The notes beneath the pieces are model-generated. The model was not told the DNA's origin. It saw only the letters and a program-made list of their open reading frames with translations, and did no database searches. Of a stretch of 64,000 nt of DNA, positions 9,201-16,298 are shown one piece after another. Source of the stretch: Roseivirga sp. 4D4 (GTDB taxonomy: Bacteria > Bacteroidota > Bacteroidia > Cytophagales > Cyclobacteriaceae); the NCBI RefSeq assembly GCF_001747095.1, contig NZ_MDGP01000001.1:851001-915000 (forward strand), given 5' to 3'. The position numbers and the translations under genes were made by a program. Each line of letters begins with the position of its first letter. The first letter of the stretch is position 1.

Positions 9201-9348
9201 TATTCAGCACCGACTGCTGAAGACGATTTGCGTTTCCCCTAAGGTTGGCGTCATGCTTTATGAAAACAGAGTTGTTGTAGATCTGGGCAGGTAAGGAAGT
9301 TGAGATAGTGAATAGAAGAAATAAAACCTTTAAAACCTGCCTTAACAT
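6292..9348 (-). CDS. Large secreted protein with CHU_C-type (T9SS type B) sorting domain
   Basis: The 1018-residue protein begins with a signal peptide (VLKVLFLLFTISTSLPAQ). Residues about 50-480 look like a beta-propeller-like or SBBP-type region with repeated GNF/GNV strands (for example DDEGNVLLGGSLRGSY). From about 580 come several Ig/PKD-like modules with a recurring pattern W-S-N/T-G-E-x-T-x-S-I-x-V-x-x-x-G-x-Y near 655, 730, 800 and 890. The C-terminus (VFSPNGDGSHDTFEI, then FNQWGGMVFNS and PAGKYAYHITY) is the type B sorting domain exported by type IX secretion. It probably acts on the cell surface or as an adhesin; the ligand is unknown. Confidence 0.9.
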   Translation of the reverse strand: MLRQVLKVLFLLFTISTSLPAQIYNNSVFIKHDANLRGNANRLQQSVLNKNNNLVSVINNTLNTVTAKVVDSNREIEIPTNNYMVMESNGDGKVVWSTSIEFINNEPTALSSSAAVSLKIGYTNDHYYIPITFQGDHDLILNGSRAINLNSRMNTLGVIELDSLGQLTRFMRGDFDVRTSRDFKVKGDYMYQLYTKIESNINQANAECPELIYYLRKTSLIDGTFRQIDFNGKGFDADGDDFCSNSGDNESFGVFQVDIDDEGNVLLGGSLRGSYRSTLSRNILAGNDEHRSFIAKLNSGLITEWVRQINTLRGENRTTSGPFETKRVMALKSGELLFISSNNNPNYQFDLNGSSINTSGFKKFFPGLTNSITKIDPDGNFQWVTFLDRPVQDIQEIQDSEDLMVVFSTFGSLSPTGPRAEVYYYNSTGREHTLVNPKYPNNENHAGYIRIDNEGNYLNHKSWSKISVQPRSMYVHFYPVNMPCNEFYMIGFPFGQVDMSLDSNVQIIEGESGSDTFIAKYAPLPPEINVTPPNEEQCIESVYMLPFTVTDALPGEIELEVSSSDENILPNDSLTILLDSPENFIKVSSGNSHGSFEIILRATNECDKTSEVRIPWVIKEPVSAPSILNVERSYNLCEEESVVLTASIDDPLWSNGETTKSITVAETGLYWVSAIDPFGCKSANSDTVDVFIFKTSVKPIIEASGPTVLCEGEELTLTTNLDRNIVWSTGESTQSITVTESGTYSVYQSSVRCGDGVLSDPVQVVFNSLPEKPEIIIEDTNLAAVGADSVAICEGASINLTGPLGQNMIWSNGSTDRSIEVTTSGKYWLHVERNGCLSPASDTLEIVIDRDFDMQIATEATICTGTEELELSPALSESDVDLSWSNGSNTETLLVTERGDYWLEASRGACRKERVYIRVDHLCIPRLFIPNVFSPNGDGSHDTFEIKVLHTTFFEISIFNQWGGMVFNSKAPDEQWDGLYQNQQAPAGKYAYHITYGGADVNGKTQLFKRKGTLTLMR

Positions 9349-9675
9349 ATTTCGATTTGTAGATGTCTTTATTCTTATTGTTTACTTAAAGTAACAGAAA
9401 TGCATCATTCTTTCCTGTCTGAAGAAAGTACTCTCTTATTTTATTTGTTATAAAGCCTTCTGATGTAATAACTGAATTAACCCGAAAAGATACTTGATGT
9501 ATTTTCTTAATAGACATCAGCCTGTTTAAGGAGATCGATATAGGAAATATTCAAATTGACAAAAGAACTGGTATGTTCGATAGTAGGAGGGAATGTTATA
9601 TTGAATTCACCCAGTCAGGTCTTGTTGCAAGGCCATGAATTTAAAATGCTTGATAGTGTTTTGGTGAGGTGTTGA
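9349..9675. other. Intergenic gap without recognised feature
   Basis: This 327-base AT-rich stretch separates two minus-strand genes. I see no open frame with a plausible start, no terminator-grade hairpin and no repeat in it. It probably carries the promoter of the large CHU_C gene, but I could not identify a convincing match to the Bacteroidota promoter. Confidence 0.5.
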
Positions 9676-10011
9676 TTAGTCATTTCTCCAAATGACGCCA
9701 ATTACTTCAGCATTTTCGACAAAGTCCGGACAAGTATTCGTTCCTGCAAAACCACCAAACCAACAAACAACTTCGCAGTCTTCATTGACTACGGTTGTCA
9801 TCATATCTGGATAAACTATTCCCGGATTAAAAGAATAAACAACCTGACCATTGTATCTGTATTGGGTCAATGAAGCTTCGCTTGAACCGCCTTGTGAAGC
9901 ACTTTCAATTTCTGATTGGATGCATGAGGGTAAATCTGAAAGCACGTCATCATTCTCACAGGATAAGACTAAGCATGAGAGAAAGAAGAAATAAGTGAGA
10001 AGCTTTTTCAT
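9676..10011 (-). CDS. Small cysteine-containing lipoprotein (DUF6970-like)
   Basis: The 111-residue product starts MKKLLTYFFFLSCLVLSCEND, a lipoprotein signal with lipobox VLSC. The mature part has the pattern CIQSEIE, then LTQYRYNGQVVYSF, then CEVVCWFGGFAGTNTCPDF. This resembles a family of small Bacteroidota lipoproteins that I recall as DUF6970; that name is from memory and not verified. Three further cysteines could form disulfides after export. The function is unknown. It stands alone downstream of the formate cluster, 47 bases beyond the mobA stop, and could be read through from it. Confidence 0.65.
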   Translation of the reverse strand: MKKLLTYFFFLSCLVLSCENDDVLSDLPSCIQSEIESASQGGSSEASLTQYRYNGQVVYSFNPGIVYPDMMTTVVNEDCEVVCWFGGFAGTNTCPDFVENAEVIGVIWRND

Positions 10012-10058
10012 AATGTGCCTTTTCTACTTTGACCCAAAAGATCTTCAAGAGGTTGGAA

Positions 10059-10595
10059 TCAGGATAAGTCAGCAGGACGATTCAAGTTTCTGAAGGATGA
10101 AGAGTTTGCATCAGAAATTACGGCCATGCCATGTATGTTGAGAAAGCTGCTAAGTGATAATTCATTATTCATTAAATATCCTTTGAGCACGGGAGTAATA
10201 GATACTGGCCAAAAGGAGGGTAAAGGTTCCCATTTTTGATCAGGGTTTTTGAAAGCTGATACCTTGGAGGAGTTCTGAATTAGCCTTTCCATCATTGGAG
10301 CACTTGATTCAGGCATATCAACAGCAACAACGAGCAAGTCTTTCTGGAGCGTTTCCAGTCCAGATAATATGCCACCCATCGGTCCTTTGTCCGGGTAGAG
10401 GTCTTTAATGCACTTATGCTGAGGACTTAGTGCCTTGAATTGCTCAGTATTGACCGATAGATAAATGTCTGATGTGATCTCCTGAAGATTACATAGGGCA
10501 TGATCCAGTAATGTTTTGCCTTTCCATTGAACAAAGGCCTTGTCATTTCCCATTCGGGTGCTTTGCCCACCCATTAAGATTAAGCCTTTGACCAA
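10059..10595 (-). CDS. mobA: Molybdenum cofactor guanylyltransferase
   Basis: The N-terminus carries the nucleotidyltransferase signature LMGGQSTRMGNDKAFVQW (residues about 7-24), followed by DLYPDKGPMGGILSGLETL and VVAVDMPE. These match MobA, which attaches GMP to molybdopterin to make the bis-MGD cofactor. The 178 residues are typical or slightly short. There is no in-frame ATG; translation must start at TTG 10595 or another non-ATG codon, and an AAGGAAA stretch lies 3-9 bases upstream of that TTG. It follows fdhA by 16 bases, and the molybdenum-containing formate dehydrogenase next door is the obvious client. Confidence 0.88.
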   Translation of the reverse strand: MVKGLILMGGQSTRMGNDKAFVQWKGKTLLDHALCNLQEITSDIYLSVNTEQFKALSPQHKCIKDLYPDKGPMGGILSGLETLQKDLLVVAVDMPESSAPMMERLIQNSSKVSAFKNPDQKWEPLPSFWPVSITPVLKGYLMNNELSLSSFLNIHGMAVISDANSSSFRNLNRPADLS

Positions 10596-10611
10596 TGTTT
10601 TCCTTTTAATC

Positions 10612-13404
10612 CTAGCCCTTCAATTTGTCTGCTGGAGCAGTTTCCATACCTACACTTTGGCCGGATTTCATCAGTTTATTGACGCCCTTAGATTTTCTGA
10701 TTTTCACGGCAACTACTTTGTATTCAGGACATTTGGCTTCAGAGTCGTGAACGTCAGAAGTAATCAAGTTCACCATAATCTCAGGGAAATGGAAGGTAGT
10801 GCTCATCACCCCTGGTTTCACTTCATCCGTCACTTTTGCTTTAATATCTACTTTACCACGAGCAGAGGTAACACAAACCATGTCACCATCTGAGATACCA
10901 TTGTCACTGGCATCCTTTTGGTTGATTAATAGAACGTCTTCTTTAAGGATTTCGCCATTGCCAGTTCTTCGTGTCATAGCACCACAGTTATAGTGCTCCA
11001 ATTCGCGGTTGGTGGTGATGATATATGGGTACTCTTCGCCATGCTCTACAATCTCTTCGGATTCACGCCAATCGAAATAAGTAAAGAGTCCTTTTCCCCT
11101 TTTGAATTCATCTATGTGAATGATTTCAGTGCTTGAACCATCCTCTGGAACAGGCCATTGTTTTCCGTTTTCAGCCAATTCTTCCCATTTAATACCCTTA
11201 AAGAAAGGTACAATCTGAGAGATTTCTTCCAGCATAGTATCAGGAGCATAATCGGCTTGATCATAGCCCATGCGTTGCATGACGTCTACTATAATTTGAC
11301 CATCCGCTTTGGTGCCTGGTACAGGCTCAACTACTTTGTTGACACGCTGTACTCTTCTTTCGCCATTAGTGAAGGTTCCTGATTTCTCCAGGAAGGAAGC
11401 ACCGGGTAGTACAACATCGGCCAACATGGCTGTTTCAGTCATAAAAAGTTCTTGTACAATGAACAAATCTAGGCTGGTCAATGCTTTTTTAACCTTGCTT
11501 GTGTTGGGGTCGGTCTGAACAACGTCCTCTCCAATGATCCACATCACTTTTAAGTCACCGGCAATGGCAGCATCGAACATCTCAGGGATTTTATACCCAA
11601 TATGTAATGGAATATTGTCGGCTTTGTAGAAGTCAACGTATTTCTGGTTGATCATTGGGTCAGTGACGTCCAAGTAACCAGCACCTTGATGTGGCTGCGC
11701 ACCCATATCGGCTGCTCCTTGCACATTGTTCTGTCCCCGAAGTGGGTTTACGCCAACACCTCTACGGCCAATGTTTCCTGTGATCATGGCTAAGTCAGCG
11801 ATTTGCTGTACAGTAAATGTTCCTTGGGAATGCTCAGTAACCCCGAGGCCATGGAAAGACATGGCATTTGGTACAGAAGCATAGGTAATGGCTGCTGCCC
11901 GAACATCCTCACGATCAACGCCAGTGATAGCTTCCATAGCATTGATGTCCAATTTTTTAATGTTCTCGACAAAGTCATCGAAGCCCTCTGTTCGAGTGTC
12001 AATAAATGTTTTGTCGGCTAATCCCTCTTCGATGATGTAGTAGAGCATCATGTTCAACAAGGCCACATTAGTACCGGGTCGCAGTTGCAAGAAGTGATCA
12101 GCGTATTTCGCCAATTCAATTTCCCGTGGATCGATCACAATCAGCTTGGTGCCCTTCATAGCAGCCTGCTTAATCTTAGCACCGGTTACAGGGTGAGCGG
12201 CAGTAGGGTTGGCACCAATCACCATCATACAGTCAGTGTACTGAATATCTATGACCGAATTGGTCGCTGCTCCTGTGCCAAAGGAACGCTGCATACCCAG
12301 GGCCGTAGGGGAGTGGCACACGCGAGCACAACAATCAATATTGTTTGTTCCAACCACAGCGCGAATGAATTTTTGCATGAGGTAATTCTCTTCATTCGTA
12401 CATCTCGCTGAAGATATACCCGCAATAGAATCTGGACCGTGCTCTTCTCTAATATTGGTAATCTTATTGACTATGTAGTCATATGCTTCGTCCCAGGACA
12501 CATTTTCTAGCTGACCGTTCTTTCTCACCATTGGTGAGCGCAGGCGCTCCGGATGGTCATAGAATTTAAAGGCATATCTTCCTTTGAGACAGGTATGTCC
12601 CTGGTTTACTTCAGCATCGTATGGTGCGGTAATGCTTACAATTTCTCCACTTGAAGTGGCCACATCCAGATTACAACCCACCCCGCAATAGGTACAAACT
12701 GTTCTGGTTGTTTCCTCTGCTTCATTGGTTTTAGAATCGAAAACATCGGTGATAGCTCCAGTAGGACAGGCTTGGGAACATGCTCCGCAAGAAACACAAT
12801 CAGACTCCATAAAGCCTTCGTTCATGCCCATAACGATCTTGCTGTCAAAGCCTCGACCTTCCATGGTCAAGACCATTTCACCCTGAACCTCATCGCAGGC
12901 TCTCACACATCGGAAACAGTTGATGCATGAATCTAGACTGGCACGCATGTAAGGATGACCCGTATCTGCAGTTCTGTCCAGGTGGTTTCTTCCAGGAGCA
13001 TAGCGGACTTCCTCCATTTTTATGCCTACATCATAGGCAACTCGTTTGAGCTCGTTATGCTTAGGGTTGTCAGTTTCAAATTTCTCTTTGGGGTAATCAG
13101 TCAAAACAAGCTCTACGATGTTCTTTCGCAAGCGTTCCATTTTCTCAGTATGCGTGTAGATGAATGAGCCTTCCATAACGGGGGTGTGGCAGGAAGCTTG
13201 AACCCTTGTTGGACCGTCCTGTTCTCGAGCTACTTCTACGCTACATACACGGCAAGATCCGAATGGGTCTAAGTTTGGTGCATCACATAGGGTCGGGACA
13301 GGATTGTCTCCAAAGTTTCTTCTTAACAACGAAAGAATGGTCTCACCACTTTCGAACTGGAAGGGTTCGTTGTTGATGTACGCTATGTTTTTTGAATCAC
13401 TCAT
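10612..13404 (-). CDS. fdhA: NAD-linked molybdenum formate dehydrogenase, alpha (catalytic) subunit
   Basis: This 930-residue cytoplasmic enzyme oxidises formate to CO2. A plant-ferredoxin-like 2Fe-2S domain has Cys 40, 51, 54 and 72. Two 4Fe-4S ferredoxin motifs lie at Cys 160/163/166/170 and 203/206/209/213, and the molybdopterin-domain cluster at Cys 237/240/244/272. The active site reads NIDCCARVCHSP, with Cys 363 where some enzymes use selenocysteine (codon TGC) and His 364 next to it. The His-Cys3 cluster region usual between the first two modules in NuoG-type subunits (about residues 93-130) has no cysteines. The gene starts 11 bases after the beta subunit stop. Confidence 0.92.
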   Translation of the reverse strand: MSDSKNIAYINNEPFQFESGETILSLLRRNFGDNPVPTLCDAPNLDPFGSCRVCSVEVAREQDGPTRVQASCHTPVMEGSFIYTHTEKMERLRKNIVELVLTDYPKEKFETDNPKHNELKRVAYDVGIKMEEVRYAPGRNHLDRTADTGHPYMRASLDSCINCFRCVRACDEVQGEMVLTMEGRGFDSKIVMGMNEGFMESDCVSCGACSQACPTGAITDVFDSKTNEAEETTRTVCTYCGVGCNLDVATSSGEIVSITAPYDAEVNQGHTCLKGRYAFKFYDHPERLRSPMVRKNGQLENVSWDEAYDYIVNKITNIREEHGPDSIAGISSARCTNEENYLMQKFIRAVVGTNNIDCCARVCHSPTALGMQRSFGTGAATNSVIDIQYTDCMMVIGANPTAAHPVTGAKIKQAAMKGTKLIVIDPREIELAKYADHFLQLRPGTNVALLNMMLYYIIEEGLADKTFIDTRTEGFDDFVENIKKLDINAMEAITGVDREDVRAAAITYASVPNAMSFHGLGVTEHSQGTFTVQQIADLAMITGNIGRRGVGVNPLRGQNNVQGAADMGAQPHQGAGYLDVTDPMINQKYVDFYKADNIPLHIGYKIPEMFDAAIAGDLKVMWIIGEDVVQTDPNTSKVKKALTSLDLFIVQELFMTETAMLADVVLPGASFLEKSGTFTNGERRVQRVNKVVEPVPGTKADGQIIVDVMQRMGYDQADYAPDTMLEEISQIVPFFKGIKWEELAENGKQWPVPEDGSSTEIIHIDEFKRGKGLFTYFDWRESEEIVEHGEEYPYIITTNRELEHYNCGAMTRRTGNGEILKEDVLLINQKDASDNGISDGDMVCVTSARGKVDIKAKVTDEVKPGVMSTTFHFPEIMVNLITSDVHDSEAKCPEYKVVAVKIRKSKGVNKLMKSGQSVGMETAPADKLKG

Positions 13405-13415
13405 ATAAATCGTGT

Positions 13416-15065
13416 TTACAGAAAGTAGCTTCTAAGTTCTTCTTTAAAATACTGTAAGGCATTCTTGATGCCCAATGGCAAACCTCCACCCAAGGCACAT
13501 AAAGAGCCTATTTCTAAGGTCTCCAGCAGATCGTCCATCAACTGGCGATCCATTTTCTCTCCATTTCTTGAGTTAGCAATCATCTCTTTGCCTCGAACAG
13601 ATCCGATGCTACATGGGAAGCATTTTCCGCATGACTCATCGGCTGTGAATTCAAATAGATGCTCCAAATATTCAATCATTGGAAACTTCTCGGGAACAGA
13701 GACGATTCCCGCATGACCTAGTAAGAATCCACCATTGGCGAAACTCTCAAAGTCCAGATTCAGGTCGTCTATCTTATGGGTTGGTACAATTCCACCCAGC
13801 GGCCCACCGACATGAACTGCCTTTACAGGTTCCTTGAAACCTCCACCGGTTTCATAGACCAAATCTTTAAAGGAATGCCCCATTTCTACTTCATACATTC
13901 CCGGTTTATTGAAGAAGGAGTCCAGACAAACCAGTTTGGTTCCAGTAGATTTTTCTGTTCCAAGCTTCGCATACTGATCGCCACCATTTCTGATAATCCA
14001 TGGCACAGCCGCCAATGTCTCGACATTGTTCACGATTGTGGGTTTATTGAATAGTCCCTTTTGTGCAGGGAAGGGAGGTCTCACTCTAACCTCTGGTCGT
14101 TGCCCCTCTAAAGAGGATAGAAGTGCGGTTTCTTCTCCGCAGATATATGCCCCGGCACCTTCGATTACCTTGAATCGATAATTGAAATCACTACCTCCAA
14201 TGTTATCGCCATGCATATCGATGGCTTCCAAGGCTTCAACAGCTTCAGTACAAGCTCTTACAGATTCAGGGTATTCTCCACGGATATAGACAGCTCCATG
14301 ATCTGCACCTACTATGTAACCGGCTGTCATCATTCCAAACAAGACCAACATAGGTTGTTCTTCAAGAAGATAGCGATCGGAATAAGCTCCGGGGTCTCCT
14401 TCATCGGCATTACATACAATGAATTTCTGTGGTTCTGGTTCATTTCTACAAGCATTAAGCTTGAAGCTCATAGGAAAACCTGCACCACCACGGCCTCTGA
14501 TATTTGAGGCCTTTATTTGTTCTAATGCCCATTCTGGACCATTTGCTAAAATTTTCGAGAACTCATCCTTGAACTGTTGAGCAGTCATTGCCTCACCCGT
14601 CAGCACTCGTTCACCCGTAGCGCCAACGGAGTAATTGTCGCTTAAGTCCTTGTCAGTGTCTTTGACTATCTCTTCTAAATGGTTGATCGCATCCCCTGAG
14701 TAATTCGTGCCATTGTAGTTAAACGCGCTGTTTTCATGACATCTGCCAAGGCAGCACATATGTCCAACTTCAGCGTCTTTGAAGTGTCTTGAGAGTTTTC
14801 CTTTGACACTGTCTTGAGTACCAGCAACCATGCACGCACTGCCATTGCAAACATGCACTTTGACACCTTCGTGCTCCTTTTTCATGAAATCATAAAATGA
14901 AGCAGTTCCATAGGTGATCGCGTTACCCATCAGGTATTTTTCGGCCAAAGCCTTCAGCTCTTTATTGTCTGGCGATCCAGTTACTTTAGACTTTTCTACC
15001 AGCTGTTCGAAGAGATTGTCCTCTAAGCCTTTTCTTCCTGATAATGCACTAAGATTTTCTGACAT
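13416..15065 (-). CDS. NAD-dependent formate dehydrogenase beta subunit (NuoE-NuoF-like fusion)
   Basis: The 549-residue protein joins two complex-I-like modules. Residues about 10-140 are a thioredoxin-like 2Fe-2S domain, with Cys 73 and 78 and then the GHMCCLGRCHEN segment at about 101-111. Residues about 170-549 are the NuoF-like FMN/NADH unit: IRGRGGAGFPMSFK, CNADEGDPGAY, GAYICGEETALLSSLEG, and a C-terminal 4Fe-4S motif ESCGKCFPCSIG with CALGGG. It passes electrons from the alpha subunit to NAD+. The same fusion is known in FDH beta subunits. It lies between the small unknown gene (15 bases) and fdhA (11 bases). Confidence 0.9.
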   Translation of the reverse strand: MSENLSALSGRKGLEDNLFEQLVEKSKVTGSPDNKELKALAEKYLMGNAITYGTASFYDFMKKEHEGVKVHVCNGSACMVAGTQDSVKGKLSRHFKDAEVGHMCCLGRCHENSAFNYNGTNYSGDAINHLEEIVKDTDKDLSDNYSVGATGERVLTGEAMTAQQFKDEFSKILANGPEWALEQIKASNIRGRGGAGFPMSFKLNACRNEPEPQKFIVCNADEGDPGAYSDRYLLEEQPMLVLFGMMTAGYIVGADHGAVYIRGEYPESVRACTEAVEALEAIDMHGDNIGGSDFNYRFKVIEGAGAYICGEETALLSSLEGQRPEVRVRPPFPAQKGLFNKPTIVNNVETLAAVPWIIRNGGDQYAKLGTEKSTGTKLVCLDSFFNKPGMYEVEMGHSFKDLVYETGGGFKEPVKAVHVGGPLGGIVPTHKIDDLNLDFESFANGGFLLGHAGIVSVPEKFPMIEYLEHLFEFTADESCGKCFPCSIGSVRGKEMIANSRNGEKMDRQLMDDLLETLEIGSLCALGGGLPLGIKNALQYFKEELRSYFL

Positions 15066-15080
15066 CTTATTGTATAACTG

Positions 15081-15443
15081 TTAATGGCTTTCTTTTGGGT
15101 TTGGAAACATATCGCTCTCATCTTCGGAGCGTGCAGTCAAACACTTGAAATCCTTTTCAACTAAAATACTCAATTTATCCCCGTTTTCTAGGGGTAATTC
15201 TCCCTTGATTCCTACCTGATCGGATTGAATCCAGCTTTCAATAGCTGTCTTAGGAAGGCTTATATCGATGGTGTTATCAGCAAAACTACTTGCTATCTTA
15301 TCACCAATTGTAAGTTGGTAGACCAACTCATTTCCGTTTGGGAATTGCACTGTGGCAACGCAAGAACCGGTTGTGCCGAAATTGCTCACCTCGGTTTGGG
15401 TGAGCCTAAATCGAATACTATTGTCTTGGATTCTCAGTTTCAT
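15081..15443 (-). CDS. Small conserved-looking protein in formate cluster, function unknown
   Basis: The 120-residue product starts MKLRIQDNSIRFRLTQTEV, has alternating polar/hydrophobic strands typical of a small all-beta fold, and ends DFKCLTARSEDESDMFPNP. No signal peptide or membrane segment is seen. Its start overlaps the fdhD stop by 4 bases (15440-15443), and fdhB follows 15 bases later, so it is firmly inside the formate operon. I recall similar proteins in Bacteroidota under the label DUF7009, unverified. A role in FDH assembly, cofactor insertion or regulation is inference from position only. Confidence 0.75.
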   Translation of the reverse strand: MKLRIQDNSIRFRLTQTEVSNFGTTGSCVATVQFPNGNELVYQLTIGDKIASSFADNTIDISLPKTAIESWIQSDQVGIKGELPLENGDKLSILVEKDFKCLTARSEDESDMFPNPKESH

Positions 15444-16282
15444 AAAACCAGCCGTTCCTTTCCTGAATAAACGTTAAACCGATCGTTTTTGAGAAAGCCT
15501 ATCAGCGTCATGCCGAACTCTTCGGCTAAGTTTACCGCCAGACTAGAAGGTGCCCCAACAGCTGCAATGACTTGGATTCCAGCTCTTAGGGCTTTTTGCA
15601 CCAATTCAAAGCTAATGCGACCACTGAGTACCAGTACAGCCTCTGAGAAGGGAAGCGTATTCTTTATCAACCCGGTCCCTATAAGTTTGTCGAGGGCGTT
15701 ATGCCTGCCGACATCTTCTTGATGGGCGATCAATGAGCCTTCCGTATCAAAAAGTCCTGAGGCGTGTAACCCTCCGGTATGCTTGAAGACGTCTTGACTA
15801 GATCTCAAGCTTTCCGATAGTCCAAATAGTACTTCTTTGTTGATCTGGATTTTTTCTCCAGATAATGGCTGACAACTTACTTTAATGGAATCTATGGAAG
15901 CCTTTCCGCAAACACCACAGCTCGAAGTGGTGTAGAAGTTTCGTTTGAATTGATCATCGCTTATTACTACAGAAGGCTTGAGTTCAACACGCATTAGGTT
16001 TTCCAAACCTTCGGCACGCCCCAAGTCTTCGCAATACTTGACACTCATTACCTCATCCATGGAGTTGATAATTCCTTCAGTAAAGAGAAAGCCAAGACAA
16101 AGCGCCTCATCGTTTCCGGGCGTACGCATGGTAACGGAAACACTGAATTGTTCCCTTTTATCTTCAGGTCCATGACCGATACGAATTTCCAATGGCTCTT
16201 CTGAAACCACTAGATCAGGTTTGGCCTCGGTTGACTGAGTTCCAACTCTTATTACTTGTATCGGTTGAACAGGAACACCCAT
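15440..16282 (-). CDS. fdhD: FdhD, sulfurtransferase for formate dehydrogenase
   Basis: The 280-residue protein matches FdhD, which moves sulfur from the cysteine desulfurase to the molybdenum cofactor before insertion into FDH. The key CxxC is Cys 122/125 in TTSSCGVCGKASID. Other family segments are EEPLEIRIGHGP, GNDEALCLGFLFTEGII, HTGGLHASGLF, EDVGRHNALDKLIG and VLSGRISFELVQKA. It starts at ATG 16282, 16 bases after the fhs stop, and overlaps the next gene by 4 bases. Its presence shows that the neighbouring FDH needs the sulfurated Mo/W cofactor. Confidence 0.95.
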   Translation of the reverse strand: MGVPVQPIQVIRVGTQSTEAKPDLVVSEEPLEIRIGHGPEDKREQFSVSVTMRTPGNDEALCLGFLFTEGIINSMDEVMSVKYCEDLGRAEGLENLMRVELKPSVVISDDQFKRNFYTTSSCGVCGKASIDSIKVSCQPLSGEKIQINKEVLFGLSESLRSSQDVFKHTGGLHASGLFDTEGSLIAHQEDVGRHNALDKLIGTGLIKNTLPFSEAVLVLSGRISFELVQKALRAGIQVIAAVGAPSSLAVNLAEEFGMTLIGFLKNDRFNVYSGKERLVL

Positions 16283-16298
16283 ATATTAGATTACGGTT

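Noticed and set aside
12297..12326. Possible selenocysteine at the formate dehydrogenase active site
   Set aside because: The codon is TGC (Cys), the frame needs no TGA read-through, and no selenocysteine insertion element is apparent.
12085..12411. Plus-strand open frame inside fdhA
   Set aside because: It is antisense to a conserved catalytic region, with no signal peptide, domain or ribosome site; a shadow.
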